64,000 nucleotides of DNA from Blasia pusilla (lineage: Eukaryota > Marchantiophyta > Marchantiopsida > Blasiales). Made by a program: the position numbers and the translations under genes. Location of the stretch: positions 63,178,001 through 63,242,000 of the forward strand of contig CM114271.1 of assembly GCA_050084515.1 (NCBI GenBank), written 5' to 3'. Below, one piece after another: positions 13,353-24,601 of the stretch. The notes under the pieces were generated by a model that ran no database searches, was not told where the DNA came from, and saw nothing but the letters and a program-made list of their open reading frames with translations. How positions within the stretch are numbered: the stretch's first letter is position 1; each line of letters starts with the position of its first letter.

Positions 13353-13498
13353 ATTTCTTCATGTAATCATGATCAATGTCATCTTTAAGAGTTTTTGCAT
13401 ATGGATGATCAAGATCATGGCCTTCTTGTGATTAAAATTTACCCCTTCATGAAGAGTCAACTTGTAATTAACTCATTTAGATTTATTTTTCCAACATA
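13353..13498 (+). repeat. Direct repeat flanking solo LTR, left copy
   Basis: About 146 bp, similar at roughly three bases in four by eye to 13814-13961. The two copies bracket the LTR at 13501. See the finding on LTRs flanked by long direct repeats. Confidence 0.6.
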
Positions 13499-13500
13499 GA

Positions 13501-13812
13501 TGTTGGATTCTCAATATTCACTTCTTCTTGTACACCATTAATATGACCGGGCCTCTTATATGAGGAGAAGCCTAGATTGATGGTTCCAACTTAGACATCA
13601 AAGGAGTCATAATAATAAGACGTACGTGGTTTTTAGGTTAAGAACACTAGTTTCATGAATAGTCAAGTAGTCGGGGAGTTGCAACGATAGTGCATTCTTG
13701 TGTGTCGAGTTACCCCCATGTTCCATCAAAGCTCTACTATGAGCGCATGGACAAACTAGGCCATTGTATCTTCAAGACTTACAATATATCTTAGTGGTTT
13801 AGTCATATTTGA
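13501..13812 (+). repeat. Diverged copia LTR, probably solo
   Basis: It begins TGTTGGATTCTCAA like the LTR at 10235 and aligns along most of its length. The block holding the TATA box (about 10350-10470 in the other copy) is largely deleted and the right end is diverged. No primer site or coding follows. It is either a solo LTR or the far end of the same old insertion; the long direct repeats on both sides favour a separate event. Confidence 0.6.
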
Positions 13813-13813
13813 T

Positions 13814-13961
13814 ATTTCTTCATGCAATCAAGGTTGATGTTTTCTTTAAAAGTTTTTGCATATAGGTAATCAAGATTATGGCCTTTTCGTAATGAGAATT
13901 TACTCTTGCATGAATGGGTAACTTTTGATTGATACATTTAATTTTTTGTTTAGAACACATA
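13814..13961 (+). repeat. Direct repeat flanking solo LTR, right copy
   Basis: This is the partner of 13353-13498. Shared landmarks are atttcttcatg, gtttttgcatat and atcaagatnatggcctt. It starts where the LTR ends. Confidence 0.6.
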
Positions 13962-16900
13962 TTCAAGATTTCCTTCTTGAAGAAGATCTAGAAGGAAATT
14001 TTTGAGTTATGGAATGACCATGATTTGGTTATGGAGAAGGATCTCCTAACACGCAATCTTAGTGTGCGGGATGTTGCAAACTACAAGGATGACACAAAGT
14101 CTCCCTTTATTTTTATTGAGATAGGAAAGAAGAAGAGGCAAATGGAGAAACTTGGCATCTTCATTGAATTTATTTTTTGGAGTACATATACAACCAAAAA
14201 GTCTTAATAAAGTCATCTGCTTTTCTTGTCCTTGACATGGTTGATGGATTTACTAACTTACTAGTGAGGTGCCCGTGCTCGGCATGTGTAAATTTCAAAT
14301 TTAAAAATCTCCATCATTAGCTCTCCTCAATCATAATGGATCAGAAGCCTTGGAAGAACGAAAAAAGGCCCTTATACATATATTTTAGGGTGAAGAAAAA
14401 ATAATTGAAACTTGATTGACACGTGTGAAATGGGGAGGAGGTCTAAATCAAGAAGGGGTTCGCTAATAATAATATAGATTAAGTTTCCAAATTAAAAATT
14501 CAACTAGAAAGATACATAACAGAGAAGTGAAAATAGAGTTGGGGCTTTCATCAAGGAGATATTTAAAAGGGATATCAAGCCATTGGATTAGAAAGTTGTC
14601 TCGTGACTTATATTTTGACATCCGAGGAGCTTCTTGACCGGTATAAGAAGATGACCGATAAATTCATCGAGGGCTTTAGTTTGAAGGTTATTTTTGAAAA
14701 ATATTTTAGCTTTAAATCCTTGGGATGAAGCTTTAGGAAGTGATGCAGCAAAGAAATACTAGACCTTCAAGAAGAATACGCGTGGGTCTTCATAGAGGAG
14801 CATGCTTGATGTGACTAGTACGTACTATAGATTCTTTGACAAGTGAGATTGATGAAGAGGATCATGTGACTATTGCAACCCAAAGAGGGGGGACAAAGTC
14901 GGAGATATGTGTTGTGATGGAGAAGCTTTTCAAGAAAAATGGATGCTATATGAATAGTGTTATTTTGAGCATTGATTAAATCAAATTTCATTAGGATGAG
15001 GAGAAGATGAAGAACTATATGATTTGTCCAATATATCAATTCCATTTGGAGAATATGAAGAGTCTCAAATTAGAGAACCCTCAAGTTCTAAGTGTTCCAT
15101 ATATTGTTTTGGTGAATCCTACTCCACGCCCAAGAAAGGATGAGTGGGATATCATTTAGGCGGATAAATATTTGTACTATATCATGGGGGAGAGGGGGAA
15201 GCATGATACAAGGGAAAATTTGGATCTCTTCCACGCTTAGCTAAACTTCAAAAGATAGAATTTTCCAATTGTGAGTCTTGCATTTATCTAAGCCTTTCAC
15301 AAAAAGAGATAAAGATATTAGCTTGGGAACACAATATCAACCAAGAGTATTGGAAGAATATGACAAATGTGGAAAGGATTAGAGAATATCACACATTGTT
15401 CTTAAAGAAGGGAGAGGTTCATTCCCCATAGCTTCGTGATGAATATGGGTGAGAATTTTGTCTTCCTAATTGGATGCCTAGGGATAGGAAAAGTGTTGAA
15501 AAGTATCATCTGCTTTTCCAATTGGCCTAGAAAGTAGATAGGTATGGAAATTGCAAGGTAAGATTTCCACACTTCACATAATGTGTGAGTTGGTCGGACA
15601 AAATAAAGTAGTTGACACACCAGTCAAGAGGAAGAAGACAACCAAGGAAGGAGAGGTGAGGTGGAAGTTGATGAAGCTCGCAAATGATGAAGAAGGAGAT
15701 CAAAATTCACTAGATATGTGCGGATGTAGAGAAGATAAAGTCTTTATGAACATGCACAATCTCTTTGTTAAGAATCTAAGATAACAAACTTACCAAGATG
15801 AGATATTTTTAAGGAGCATTTTCTAGAGGAGAGAAAGAGTATTAAGTTGGAACCATTCATCCTTGTGTTGAAGGATAAGGAAACTTCTAGCTGTTGCAAT
15901 TTTTTTCCTAGAAGTGATCAAGATCATAGTCCCGACGTTATGTGTGCATGATCCTAATTAGTTTAACACCTTTTTATGATCTCAATCACACATTGGATTC
16001 TTCATATAGAATGTTATTGGTGCCAAGAAACCCTTAGTTGTTGGGAGCATGAAACTGACAAGTGATTGGGATCAGTATACTCAATAAGTGTTCGGATCAT
16101 TGAACAAAGTGATCGAGATAGATGGTCATATCACAAGTGATTGGGATCATCTGCATTTTCCCTATATCATATGTTGGAATACTTAGCCCACAAGTGATTG
16201 GGACTATAACCATAGGACAAGGGAGCTCGCAAGGGAGTTGGATGATAAGCCAACAAGATTAATATATGTTTATGATCACAATCTCCTAACGTTGTCTGAG
16301 TTTCAAAACCTACATTCAGTATCTAAGTATTAAATTCATTAGGATTTCAAGTCATAAGACCGATTTTCTGACTTTTCCCTATTATGTACTAGATAATAGT
16401 CTGGGTAAAAGAAATCTATTACCATAGAAGAAGATGACAAAGAACCATCAAGAAAACAAATTCCCAAGTCTTTAGTACAATGTTTTGAGAAAGCTAAGAG
16501 GGATCAGGACAAAGAGCTATAGCCAAAGAGCATTGTGGCATAGGTTTAGGAAATGCCTCCACAACTATGGAAGTCCTTATTAACATTGAGCAAGAATATA
16601 TTTGCATTTGTGGGGATGTTAAACTTTGTCACCTTATCGTTCGAATCCATACTATGACTATACTTTGGCGATTGCAGATATTTCTTATGGATTTAAGGAA
16701 AAATAGGCTAAGAATGATCATTTAGAGTTTAGGAGGTGGGGAAAATGATTTTCTTTTTCAAGAAGTCCACCCCTCCAGAATTTGGAGATTTGTTGGTTTT
16801 CATTCCCACTGCTAATTAGGAATGTTTGAGATTTTTTCTTATGAGCATAGTAACACATGAGTTGGAGCTTAATGGCACACGTTGAGCATCAAAATTAATT

Positions 16901-17278
16901 TTGGAGTCCAAATCTTGTCCATAAATGGGATATTATTTCAACTGGCTACTTCCATCATTTCAGAAAGCAAGAATTCTATCATTTTGAGCCGACCAAGAAT
17001 AGGTTGAATATAGATGGGAGGCTTGTGTAACTATAAAATGTACATACATGGATGACACGATTGTGAACCCATGTTAGAAGCCTCTAAATTTTTTTATCTT
17101 GGGTCATTAAATAATTTTTTGACGACAAAAATTGGGTTGTAGATTTACATGTCGATTCTAGCTTTGGACTAGTTGAGTTGAATAGGAAGCAAGTTGATTT
17201 CATAAATCAATATGTGACAACTATGCCAAATAAATTAGTCCTAGATGAGGAGACCATCACTATAGTTGGAGGCATAGC
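13962..17278 (+). other. Decayed plus-strand coding patches, no intact gene
   Basis: Open patches occur at 14025-14207 and 15551-15784 (Lys/Glu-rich, e.g. VKRKKTTKEGEVRWKLMK), and further stop-broken readable plus-strand sequence runs to about 17460. Composition is like that of old transposon proteins, but I see no catalytic motif or zinc knuckle. Short near-repeats of caagtgattgggatc occur at about 16058, 16136 and 16188. Confidence 0.3.
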
Positions 17279-17328
17279 GAGTGTGGAAATTATGCCTTTA
17301 CTTCTGAAGAGGCATAATTTCCCCACTC
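17279..17328. repeat. 19-bp inverted repeat, one mismatch, 12-nt loop
   Basis: 17279-17297 pairs with 17310-17328 except at one position. It sits in AT-rich relic DNA. It could be a small foldback element or a small-RNA hairpin. Confidence 0.85.
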
Positions 17329-19900
17329 TTAATGGAAGAAGAGTTTGAGTTTGCTCAAACAAAGGTTTTTTTTTTACATAAAGGTTGAGGAATCTAAAAA
17401 TGGCAAGGATATATCTGAGACTCTCGATGAGCTTGAGGAAGAGGTTGACATAAATGACATATTAGGTTCTCACTCTTCGTGTACATGCATGAGTTGAGTG
17501 AGTTCACACCAAGAAATGAACTCATGCATATACACCGAGACATTTCTTGTATGTGTGTGGATCTACGAATGTGTGTGGTCTCAGTATTTCATATGAATGA
17601 TGAAACCTAATCCTTAACATGATATTTTTATAGATAATATTGAAAGATGTTTTATTGTATAAATGAAAACAAAATTTCTTATAAATGACTAAATTTTTCT
17701 TTATTTCAATCATTATTTAAAAGAAAATTAAACCAACGAAGTCATAATTTCCATGTACTCGTCTATTGTGGATAATTATACTCCAATGGTTTAATATACC
17801 AAAGGACGAGGATGTGTGAGGAGCATTTGTGGTGCTTTGGAATCCATGCCCATTCATCGACTTGTAGTAGAAAGGTACTTGCAACAACACTATGGGTCGT
17901 TGTGTAACATTTATTAGAGTAAAAAAATCCCTTTATAGGTTCTTGGTTTAAAGATTTCTTTGTATGTCTATGTAGGTAGCGGTTGCATGGGTTTTATTGT
18001 GACTGTCCACAACATGAATCCATAGTCTTTTCCCAGCCTATCACAGATCATCAATGAAATTATAACATCCTCGTTTTGCATAGACAAATACATTTGATAA
18101 ATTAAAAAAAATGTTTTGAATATTCAATCCTGAATTTCCCATCATTAACATGACAACTATGTTTTAACCTATGTGGAAACCAATATCCCGTAAAATTTCT
18201 CGAAAATACCATCCATAATATGTGATCTTGAATATTCAGCTAAACCTTTAATTACTAAATATTTGATTTATGCACAATCTTAAGTGGAAGTTACAAGGGA
18301 TGAATCACATGATGATATTCTTGAATTTTTTTAGGTGTGTTCACAATGGATGGGACTAATGGATAACTATTGAATCAATAATAATGATGGAAGGTAACAT
18401 GATTTCTAGAGCAGATCACTATAATTAGCACTTTAAAATATAAAATAGTGGAATTGGGCCAAAAGGATGATGTAATATGAGAGAGGAAGAGAGGAGTTAG
18501 AGATGAAAGTCTCACTCCAAAAAAAGGGAGGAAAATAATTTTAGCTATAAAATTAGGACATAGAATAATCTAACCCACAAATAACTTACATCCAGTTTAT
18601 CCTAATTTTATAAACGTGACATAATTGATGGCTATATCAAGTATAATTGAGAGGGTTATTCAAAATTATTTCCATTTTCTTTGTTTTGCTTATAGCATCT
18701 AGCACTTGTTTAATGTTATGATATATCTTGTATGAATACATATTGCTAACTAGTAGACATCAAGTGATATTAATACTTCATCTTATGAATCCTAAAACAT
18801 ATGTAGAACAGCAATTGAACCCACACTTATAAATTTGCTATAACTATGAATTTCAATGAAGAATAATCATGGTTGCAAAAAAATGGACGGACCAGTTTGG
18901 ACATGCCCATGAACATGGATTGCAAGAGGTGGGACCCACACTTATAGCATGTGTTGGAAGGCGGATGGGGCGATAAGGAAGAAGGGAGCAGAGGTGAGAG
19001 AAGGAAGAAATGAGAAAGTGCAAAACATGGAGGGGAGTGGAGGAGATGAGAAAGAAGGTGGAGATAGGGTCCACATGGAAAAGTCCTATAGGATGGACGC
19101 AAGTCCACAGATATGGAATTTGTCCATATGCAACCTTGAGGATACTACTTTCCAACTTTCTAGCACCATTTTGATTTCCAATCTGACTCAAATACATTAA
19201 ACATGCATAACATGGTTAAAGCAAAGAGATATAAGTCAATACACTTCAAAGAAAAATATGTGACTTCAATATTAATTAATTCTATTCCACTCAGAAATCA
19301 AGAGAATTTATGCTCCATACACTAGTCAACATAGTCTACATTTGATGTACCACCAAATACCACTTTGGCTATGATCTCTAAATATGGGCCCTTAGTAAAT
19401 TCCATCAAGGATAAATCTCCTTCCTCGGAAACCTCCATGGTAATATCTATACATGGATTACCCACCAATAGCAAGTTGCAAGGATCCAGAGTACAAAATG
19501 TATTCTCTCTCTATAAACAAAAATATGGTTGTCTCCATAGGAATAAAATGGGAGAAAAATATGTTAGCGGTTATAGGAAAAAAACCTTAATTCAATTTAA
19601 TATCTTACAAATTCCAATATGTGTAATTGATTCAAGTGATCATAAGGTTGATTATACCCTATGTGGCCTTAGATATGGGCCAAACCATACCATAGGGGTA
19701 TTTTTCCAACAAAGAACTCACTCGATTTAGTTACTTTTAATTTCTTATAAAAAGGGATCAATTTGTGTAATTCATGAACTTCTCTCATAAGCTGGAAAAA
19801 TCATGAAAACTTAAGATATCCTCTAGAAATTAAGATCCTCAACAAAAATTAGAAAAGGATTCTATCAAATAATTTCAATCAATCGTAATGTTATTACTCA
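17329..19900. other. AT-rich spacer; no gene
   Basis: No supported gene. A short stretch around 19080-19135 resembles 40760-40810 (both contain a 'caagtcc.c..a.atgga.tttgtcc' pattern), so a low-copy repeat may be shared between the two spacers. Confidence 0.4.
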
Positions 19901-19981
19901 TCTTTAGATAATAAATATGATTTGCTCTATCCTTTGTGTTATAGACCAAGGATAGAGCAAATCATCTTTATTATCTAAGGA
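19901..19981. repeat. 31-bp inverted repeat, one mismatch, 13-nt loop
   Basis: 19904-19934 pairs with 19948-19978 with one mismatch, loop 19935-19947. A few more outer positions also pair. The size and near-perfect pairing resemble a young foldback or small-RNA precursor. Confidence 0.9.
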
Positions 19982-22252
19982 TGCATAATATGAATTCTTT
20001 CCTTAGCGAGACATCTCAATTAGAGCACATTATAAATATAGTGTTCCTAGAACCATGTAGATATATTTCCCTTCTAGTCATTCCACAAAATTTTAATGAT
20101 CTTAGAAAATTTCAAGAAATCTAGAGAGGGTGATGACAAAAACTTTGGAGGTTTTGCACATAAACTATTACTAGGATATTTCTTTTCAAATTCACTCAAA
20201 GAAAATCTAGAAGTAGTCATGGTAAACATACTAAGTTTTCATAGACTTTGGGTATTATGTATTTGCTTAATTAAAACTACCCTTTCCACTAGAATGTTGC
20301 GGTTAGTTTGTGAGTCATATTAACCACAAAAAACTTATCTTTAGTAGTAATGTTGTTGCAATCATAAAAGTTTAGCACTTACAAAGTAGTTGGAAAGGAG
20401 AGAAATCATCTTGTAGTTTGTAAACATGACTGGAGTCACAAGGCCAATTTTTTCACTTACAATTTAGTTGCAAAAGGCTTGCAAGATACTCAAAAATTAA
20501 CCTACTCACAAAACTTCCGTAACTTTGGGAGTTCTTCTTATTCATTTCTTACATTTTAGAAAAAATCATTCTAGAAAAAAATATAGAGTACTATGAGCCT
20601 TAATTATCTATGTCTCCATAAACATTGAAAAGCTTCTTACCCAAAAAAATTTTAAGACTCAATTCTATCTCACACAAAGACCACTTTTATAGTGAGAAGA
20701 GTAGTCTTAGAAAGTTTCAAAGAAAAGTAATAAACAGAGCAACGTGGAGGAAAAAGCTATAGAGTTTGCCCTCTATTTCACCTAGCTTCACCTTGAAGCA
20801 CTCCAACCTTGAGTTTTGCAAGTAGAAGACTTAGATTGAGTCCCAAAGACTCAATTAATTGCGCGGTTCATAGGTAGCTGAGAAGCTGTTGAGAGCTAAT
20901 TTGGTTCGAGTCTCCCTAAGTGCATAGCGTCTCCCAATTGAGGAAGCCTTTTTTTTGAGCCTCGACCAATCTCTCTAAGTCGCTCATCTAAATCAGAGCG
21001 TGTTGGTTAATTCCTCGAGGTATGTCCCTTAGCTTAAACTTGAAACACGGCCAAACAAGCATCACAGGTAGTTCCAAGTTCAAGGGTTTGAGCGGGTCCA
21101 AAGGGGAGTTCTCAAGGGGAACCCCACCTTTCCCATTGTTCCCCTTGGACCCTTGATTTTGGCCCTCAACCCAAACGTGGTTTGCGACCCACATATTAGC
21201 ATTTGACTAGTTATCCATCAAGATTCAAGATGGATTTGGTGGAGGCTTCTTGCACCTTATGCAACTCTCAGCTCCCAAAATGCGTATTGGATCCACGTTT
21301 CATATGTCTTATGGCTAATGCTCATCTTGACTCCTCGTTTGGCATCTAATGGCTTTCTTGCTACCCTTTGTATAAGGTGATCAATTTCATGGTGTCTCGC
21401 CCAACTTGACTATTCACGTGTTCCTTGCTTCTTGCCTTTGACTTGGCGCTTGGATCCAAGGTCTCAAACCTTGCTTGCCTTGGCTTTGTCCCTACGAGTA
21501 CTATGCCCCTTTCTCACCTAGGGCTTGTCACAAGACACATACATGTCTTGCCTAGCCTTAGTCCCACTGCTATTTCCAATCTCATAACTAGCTAGTCTAG
21601 GTTGCAACCTTGGTGGGTCACATCAAGGTCTTTCTTACTTGGATACGCAATCATGGCTTGCTTCCCAGATCTCAACTAGTGCGGGAGCTATAGACATAGC
21701 TATTCATGACATAAAGGGAAATCTATGGCCAAGGTTTTTCAGACTCAGTCACAAATTGCAAAGTCAGATACTTACAAGTCTATTGAGACAACACTTGCAA
21801 ATTACAAACCGAGATGTTTACAAGTCTATTGAGTTTTGTGGGACTTCCAACTCACTCTCAAAGTTTGAAATAGTCATAAACTCTAGTGGACTTGGAAATT
21901 TGCTTAGACTTGCAAATGGCTCAAACAAAGTGACTCATACATTAATTTTTAAGAAGTCGTAAGGGAAATTAAAGGACTCGATAACTTATTAAAATACAAG
22001 TATCATTCCTAGTAGTGTTTTGAGCATTGCATAAGTTTTAGAAAACTACCCATGTTAAAATGAAATAAAACTTATGATTTATCATTGGAGAAGTTACTAT
22101 ACCTAGGCCACCCTAAATTATGCAAGGGAAAGACCTATTTAAGTATAAAAGGAAAGCTTGGATACTCTAGCATATATATTTTTAATTTGAATTCTTCTAT
22201 TTTAGATAAACTTGAGTATTTCAACACTTAATCTTTCAAAGACTTATACAAT
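19982..22252. other. Spacer left of the G1 element, no gene
   Basis: AT-rich at first, then more balanced from about 20780 to 21660. Short frames on both strands (for example 20988-21194 minus and 21639-21962 plus) show no family signature. Confidence 0.4.
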
Positions 22253-22391
22253 TTGTCGTGCGCATACATATCGCTACACAATATACATCGCTCGTCACAT
22301 CTACACCACACAACACCGATCTTCCCCACACACGGGTCGATCCACACATGTACAAAAATCAACTCATACATATACATGGAGATCACACAAC
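22253..22391. repeat. 139-bp direct repeat, copy A
   Basis: It matches 22872-23010 with about seven differences. It abuts the outer end of the left G1 LTR. Its ends read TGTCGTGCGC and CACACAAC, so a TG..CA unit of 136 bp lies inside. Confidence 0.9.
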
Positions 22392-22870
22392 AAAAATAAA
22401 GAGTAGTAAAAACGGCACACCTGGCCTAAAACTCCACTCCTCAATCTACATCGGCATATTGAGCCTCGTCCACCCTGTGCTATCAAGGAATCCGGACGCT
22501 AGCACCCTAGTCCTAGCTCACACACATACAAGGGAGGTGCTCCAACGGCCCAACATGAGAAAGATGGCTTAGGAAAGCCATCTTCCTCTCTTATATAGGT
22601 TGGGAAGAGCCAAAAGGCTCTTCCCCTAAAAATAGCCCTTCCCTTGGTAACCTGCGCGCACAGGTTACCAGGGGCAGGTGACTTGGTCAACAAGTCACCC
22701 AACTGTAAAAGACCTCAACATGAAATTCGTCAGAAACGACGTTCTTGACACAATGGACCTATCCCCAACCTCATCCGACACCATGGGACAAAGTTACACT
22801 CAAGATATTCCGCTGGCTCCTACGCCCTATCCACGATAGATCTCGGCCTATCGGCTACTCAGATGTGACA
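22392..22870 (-). repeat. G1 LTR, left (3') copy
   Basis: It matches 39497-39976. Read on the minus strand it starts TGTCACATCTGAG and has a TATA box (CCTATATAAG, 22599-22590). Four near-adjacent dyads lie at 22561-22584, 22602-22625, 22645-22670 and 22677-22699. The last 16 bp or so of the LTR, present in the right copy as 39481-39496, are replaced here by the 139-bp repeat A. Confidence 0.8.
22561..22699. promoter_or_regulatory. Four perfect palindromes around the LTR TATA box
   Basis: The dyads have 9-10 bp stems with 4-6 nt loops: 22561-22584, 22602-22625, 22645-22670 and 22677-22699. The TATA box at 22590-22599 lies between the first and second. They recur in the right LTR with few changes (the fourth has one mismatch there). 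Function is unknown: protein-binding dyads in the promoter or RNA stem-loops are both possible. Confidence 0.6.
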
Positions 22871-22871
22871 G

Positions 22872-23010
22872 TTGTCGTTCGCATACATATCGCTGCACAA
22901 CATACATCGCTTGTCACATCTACACCACACAACACCAATCTTCCCCACACACGGGTTGATCCACACATGTACAAATATCAACTCATACATATACATGGAG
23001 ATCACACAAC
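22872..23010. repeat. 139-bp direct repeat, copy B
   Basis: This copy lies between the left G1 LTR and the polypurine tract. See copy A. It is not found next to the right LTR. Confidence 0.9.
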
Positions 23011-23020
23011 CGCCCCCCTA
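23011..23020 (-). other. G1 polypurine tract candidate
   Basis: The minus strand reads TAGGGGGGCG here, after the integrase/PHD stop. Normally the 3' LTR begins directly after this tract; here 139-bp copy B comes first, so the 3' end has been rearranged or the real LTR start is within copy B. Confidence 0.55.
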
Positions 23021-23058
23021 GCTGGCAGTTGGATCCCCCTAACTCCAGATAGAAAATA

Positions 23059-24596
23059 TCACATCTCTCTAACATGACCTACTACCCTATACACATCTCG
23101 GACACATCCATCGTCCCATGGGAACCACATCAAGAGGGGGGTCAGACATGACATATGCCACCCTCGAGAACAACCATCACATACCAACATGGTGGCTGCA
23201 CCACTCGCAGTTCCGCACAACATACACCTCAAGCCTGCAGGTACCACTGCCAAGCTCGGATCCACCGTCCCATCTACGTTCGAAAGATGACATGGCGAAG
23301 AATTGCGCACATGATCCTTCCAAACCATACCATCCCGTCCCTCCAACATGAGGACTCCGATCGGTAATACCTCGCGCACACGTAGGATTGTGCGCCCTGC
23401 AGTGACATCTAGCGTCGTGGGTGCCGCCTGCTGTAAATACACGTAATCTCTAGGATGAAACCTCCTAATCCCTGGACGATAACCTCCTCCACGAATGGTC
23501 GCGTACCTCAATGTATCTCTATGCTGGGCAATAGCTAAGTTCTCAAAGGCCATAGGCATAACTCTACGAAAAACTTTTGCCCTCTGAGGACATGCTTGCA
23601 CCCACACATCTGGATCATCAAGATCTAACACCCCCGCCATGTCACGTCGAATCGCTGCAGGTAAATCTGGCTCTCTCCCAAAGAGCAAAAAGTACGGTGA
23701 AAATGACGCCAAGGATGCCTGCCGACTAAAGCGATAACCCATAGCCAACCATGGCAACTGTAGGTCCCACTCCCTCAACTGTCCCCGCTGCAAGCCATAC
23801 TTGCGCAATCCTCTCTTCACCGTCTGTACCACTCTTTCCGCCAATCCATCCGCCTCAGGATGATCCCTAGACGTGGTGCGGTGATCTATCAGCGCCTGAT
23901 CACACAAGGCCTGAAACTCTCCCCTGAACTCGGTACGCTGGTCAATCAACACCTCCGCCCGTGCACCAAAGTGACTAAGCACACGATCTAGAAACACATA
24001 AGCTGTTCCTCGCCGCTTTGTCCGGGTAGTGCCACCAACTCTATCCACTTGGAGAAATGCTCCACCATGACCAACACTTACCTATGATGACGCCCTATCA
24101 ATGGCAAAGGTCCTGCAAAGTCTAAACTCCACCGATAACCTAAACCCATAATCGACAAAGGATGTAACTGCGGAGTGGGAGCATTGAAGGATGCTCGACT
24201 GTCACATACCATACATTTGGCCACAAATCTGTATTACCCAAGATGCATGCCGCGCCACCAATGATCGTGGAGTAAGTGTAAGTAAGCTTTACTCCAAAAT
24301 GTCCCAACTCCTCATGGGCATGTCGCACTACACGTGCTCGCTGGGAAGGATGAGGTACCACTCGTATCCTACCATCTCCCCATACCCGCAAAATGTGAGT
24401 CCCCTCCCACCTGAACCTCTTGGCTCTCTGCAGGATCCGATCCCGCTCCCTAGCACTCATTGTGCTCTCGCTATGACGCCAAATCGCAAGAACTCCACAA
24501 CCTCCACGTTGTCATGGATATCACAACCACCTGTCGCCTCCTCATTGACCTCCGGATCCAAAGACTCTGCATCCAACCCCACCACTGGAGTCATCA
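23059..24596 (-). pseudogene. G1 integrase with C-terminal PHD finger
   Basis: It inserts element cDNA into the host genome in the nucleus. The long open part (24048-23059) has the DD35E core: the second Asp in IDQRTEFRGEF and the Glu in HPEADGLAERVVQTVKRG. The first Asp (SLDFAGPLP) is readable upstream at about 24120, and the zinc-binding N-part (24460-24140) is broken by indels. After the core come a GPY-like region and then a PHD finger: CMLC, CDGC, WHMSC and, after a one-base frameshift, WMCPRC followed by a stop. That is a full C4HC3 set. PHD fingers usually read histone H3 tails, so this module may steer integration, as chromodomains do in chromoviruses. A better preserved but partial copy of the N-part is at 30822-31604. 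Confidence 0.85.
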
Positions 24597-24601
24597 CATG
24601 T
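24597..24601. other. G2 target-site duplication CATGT, left
   Basis: CATGT precedes the left G2 LTR. The same five bases follow the right LTR at 32637-32641 and also precede it at 31600-31604. Confidence 0.75.
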
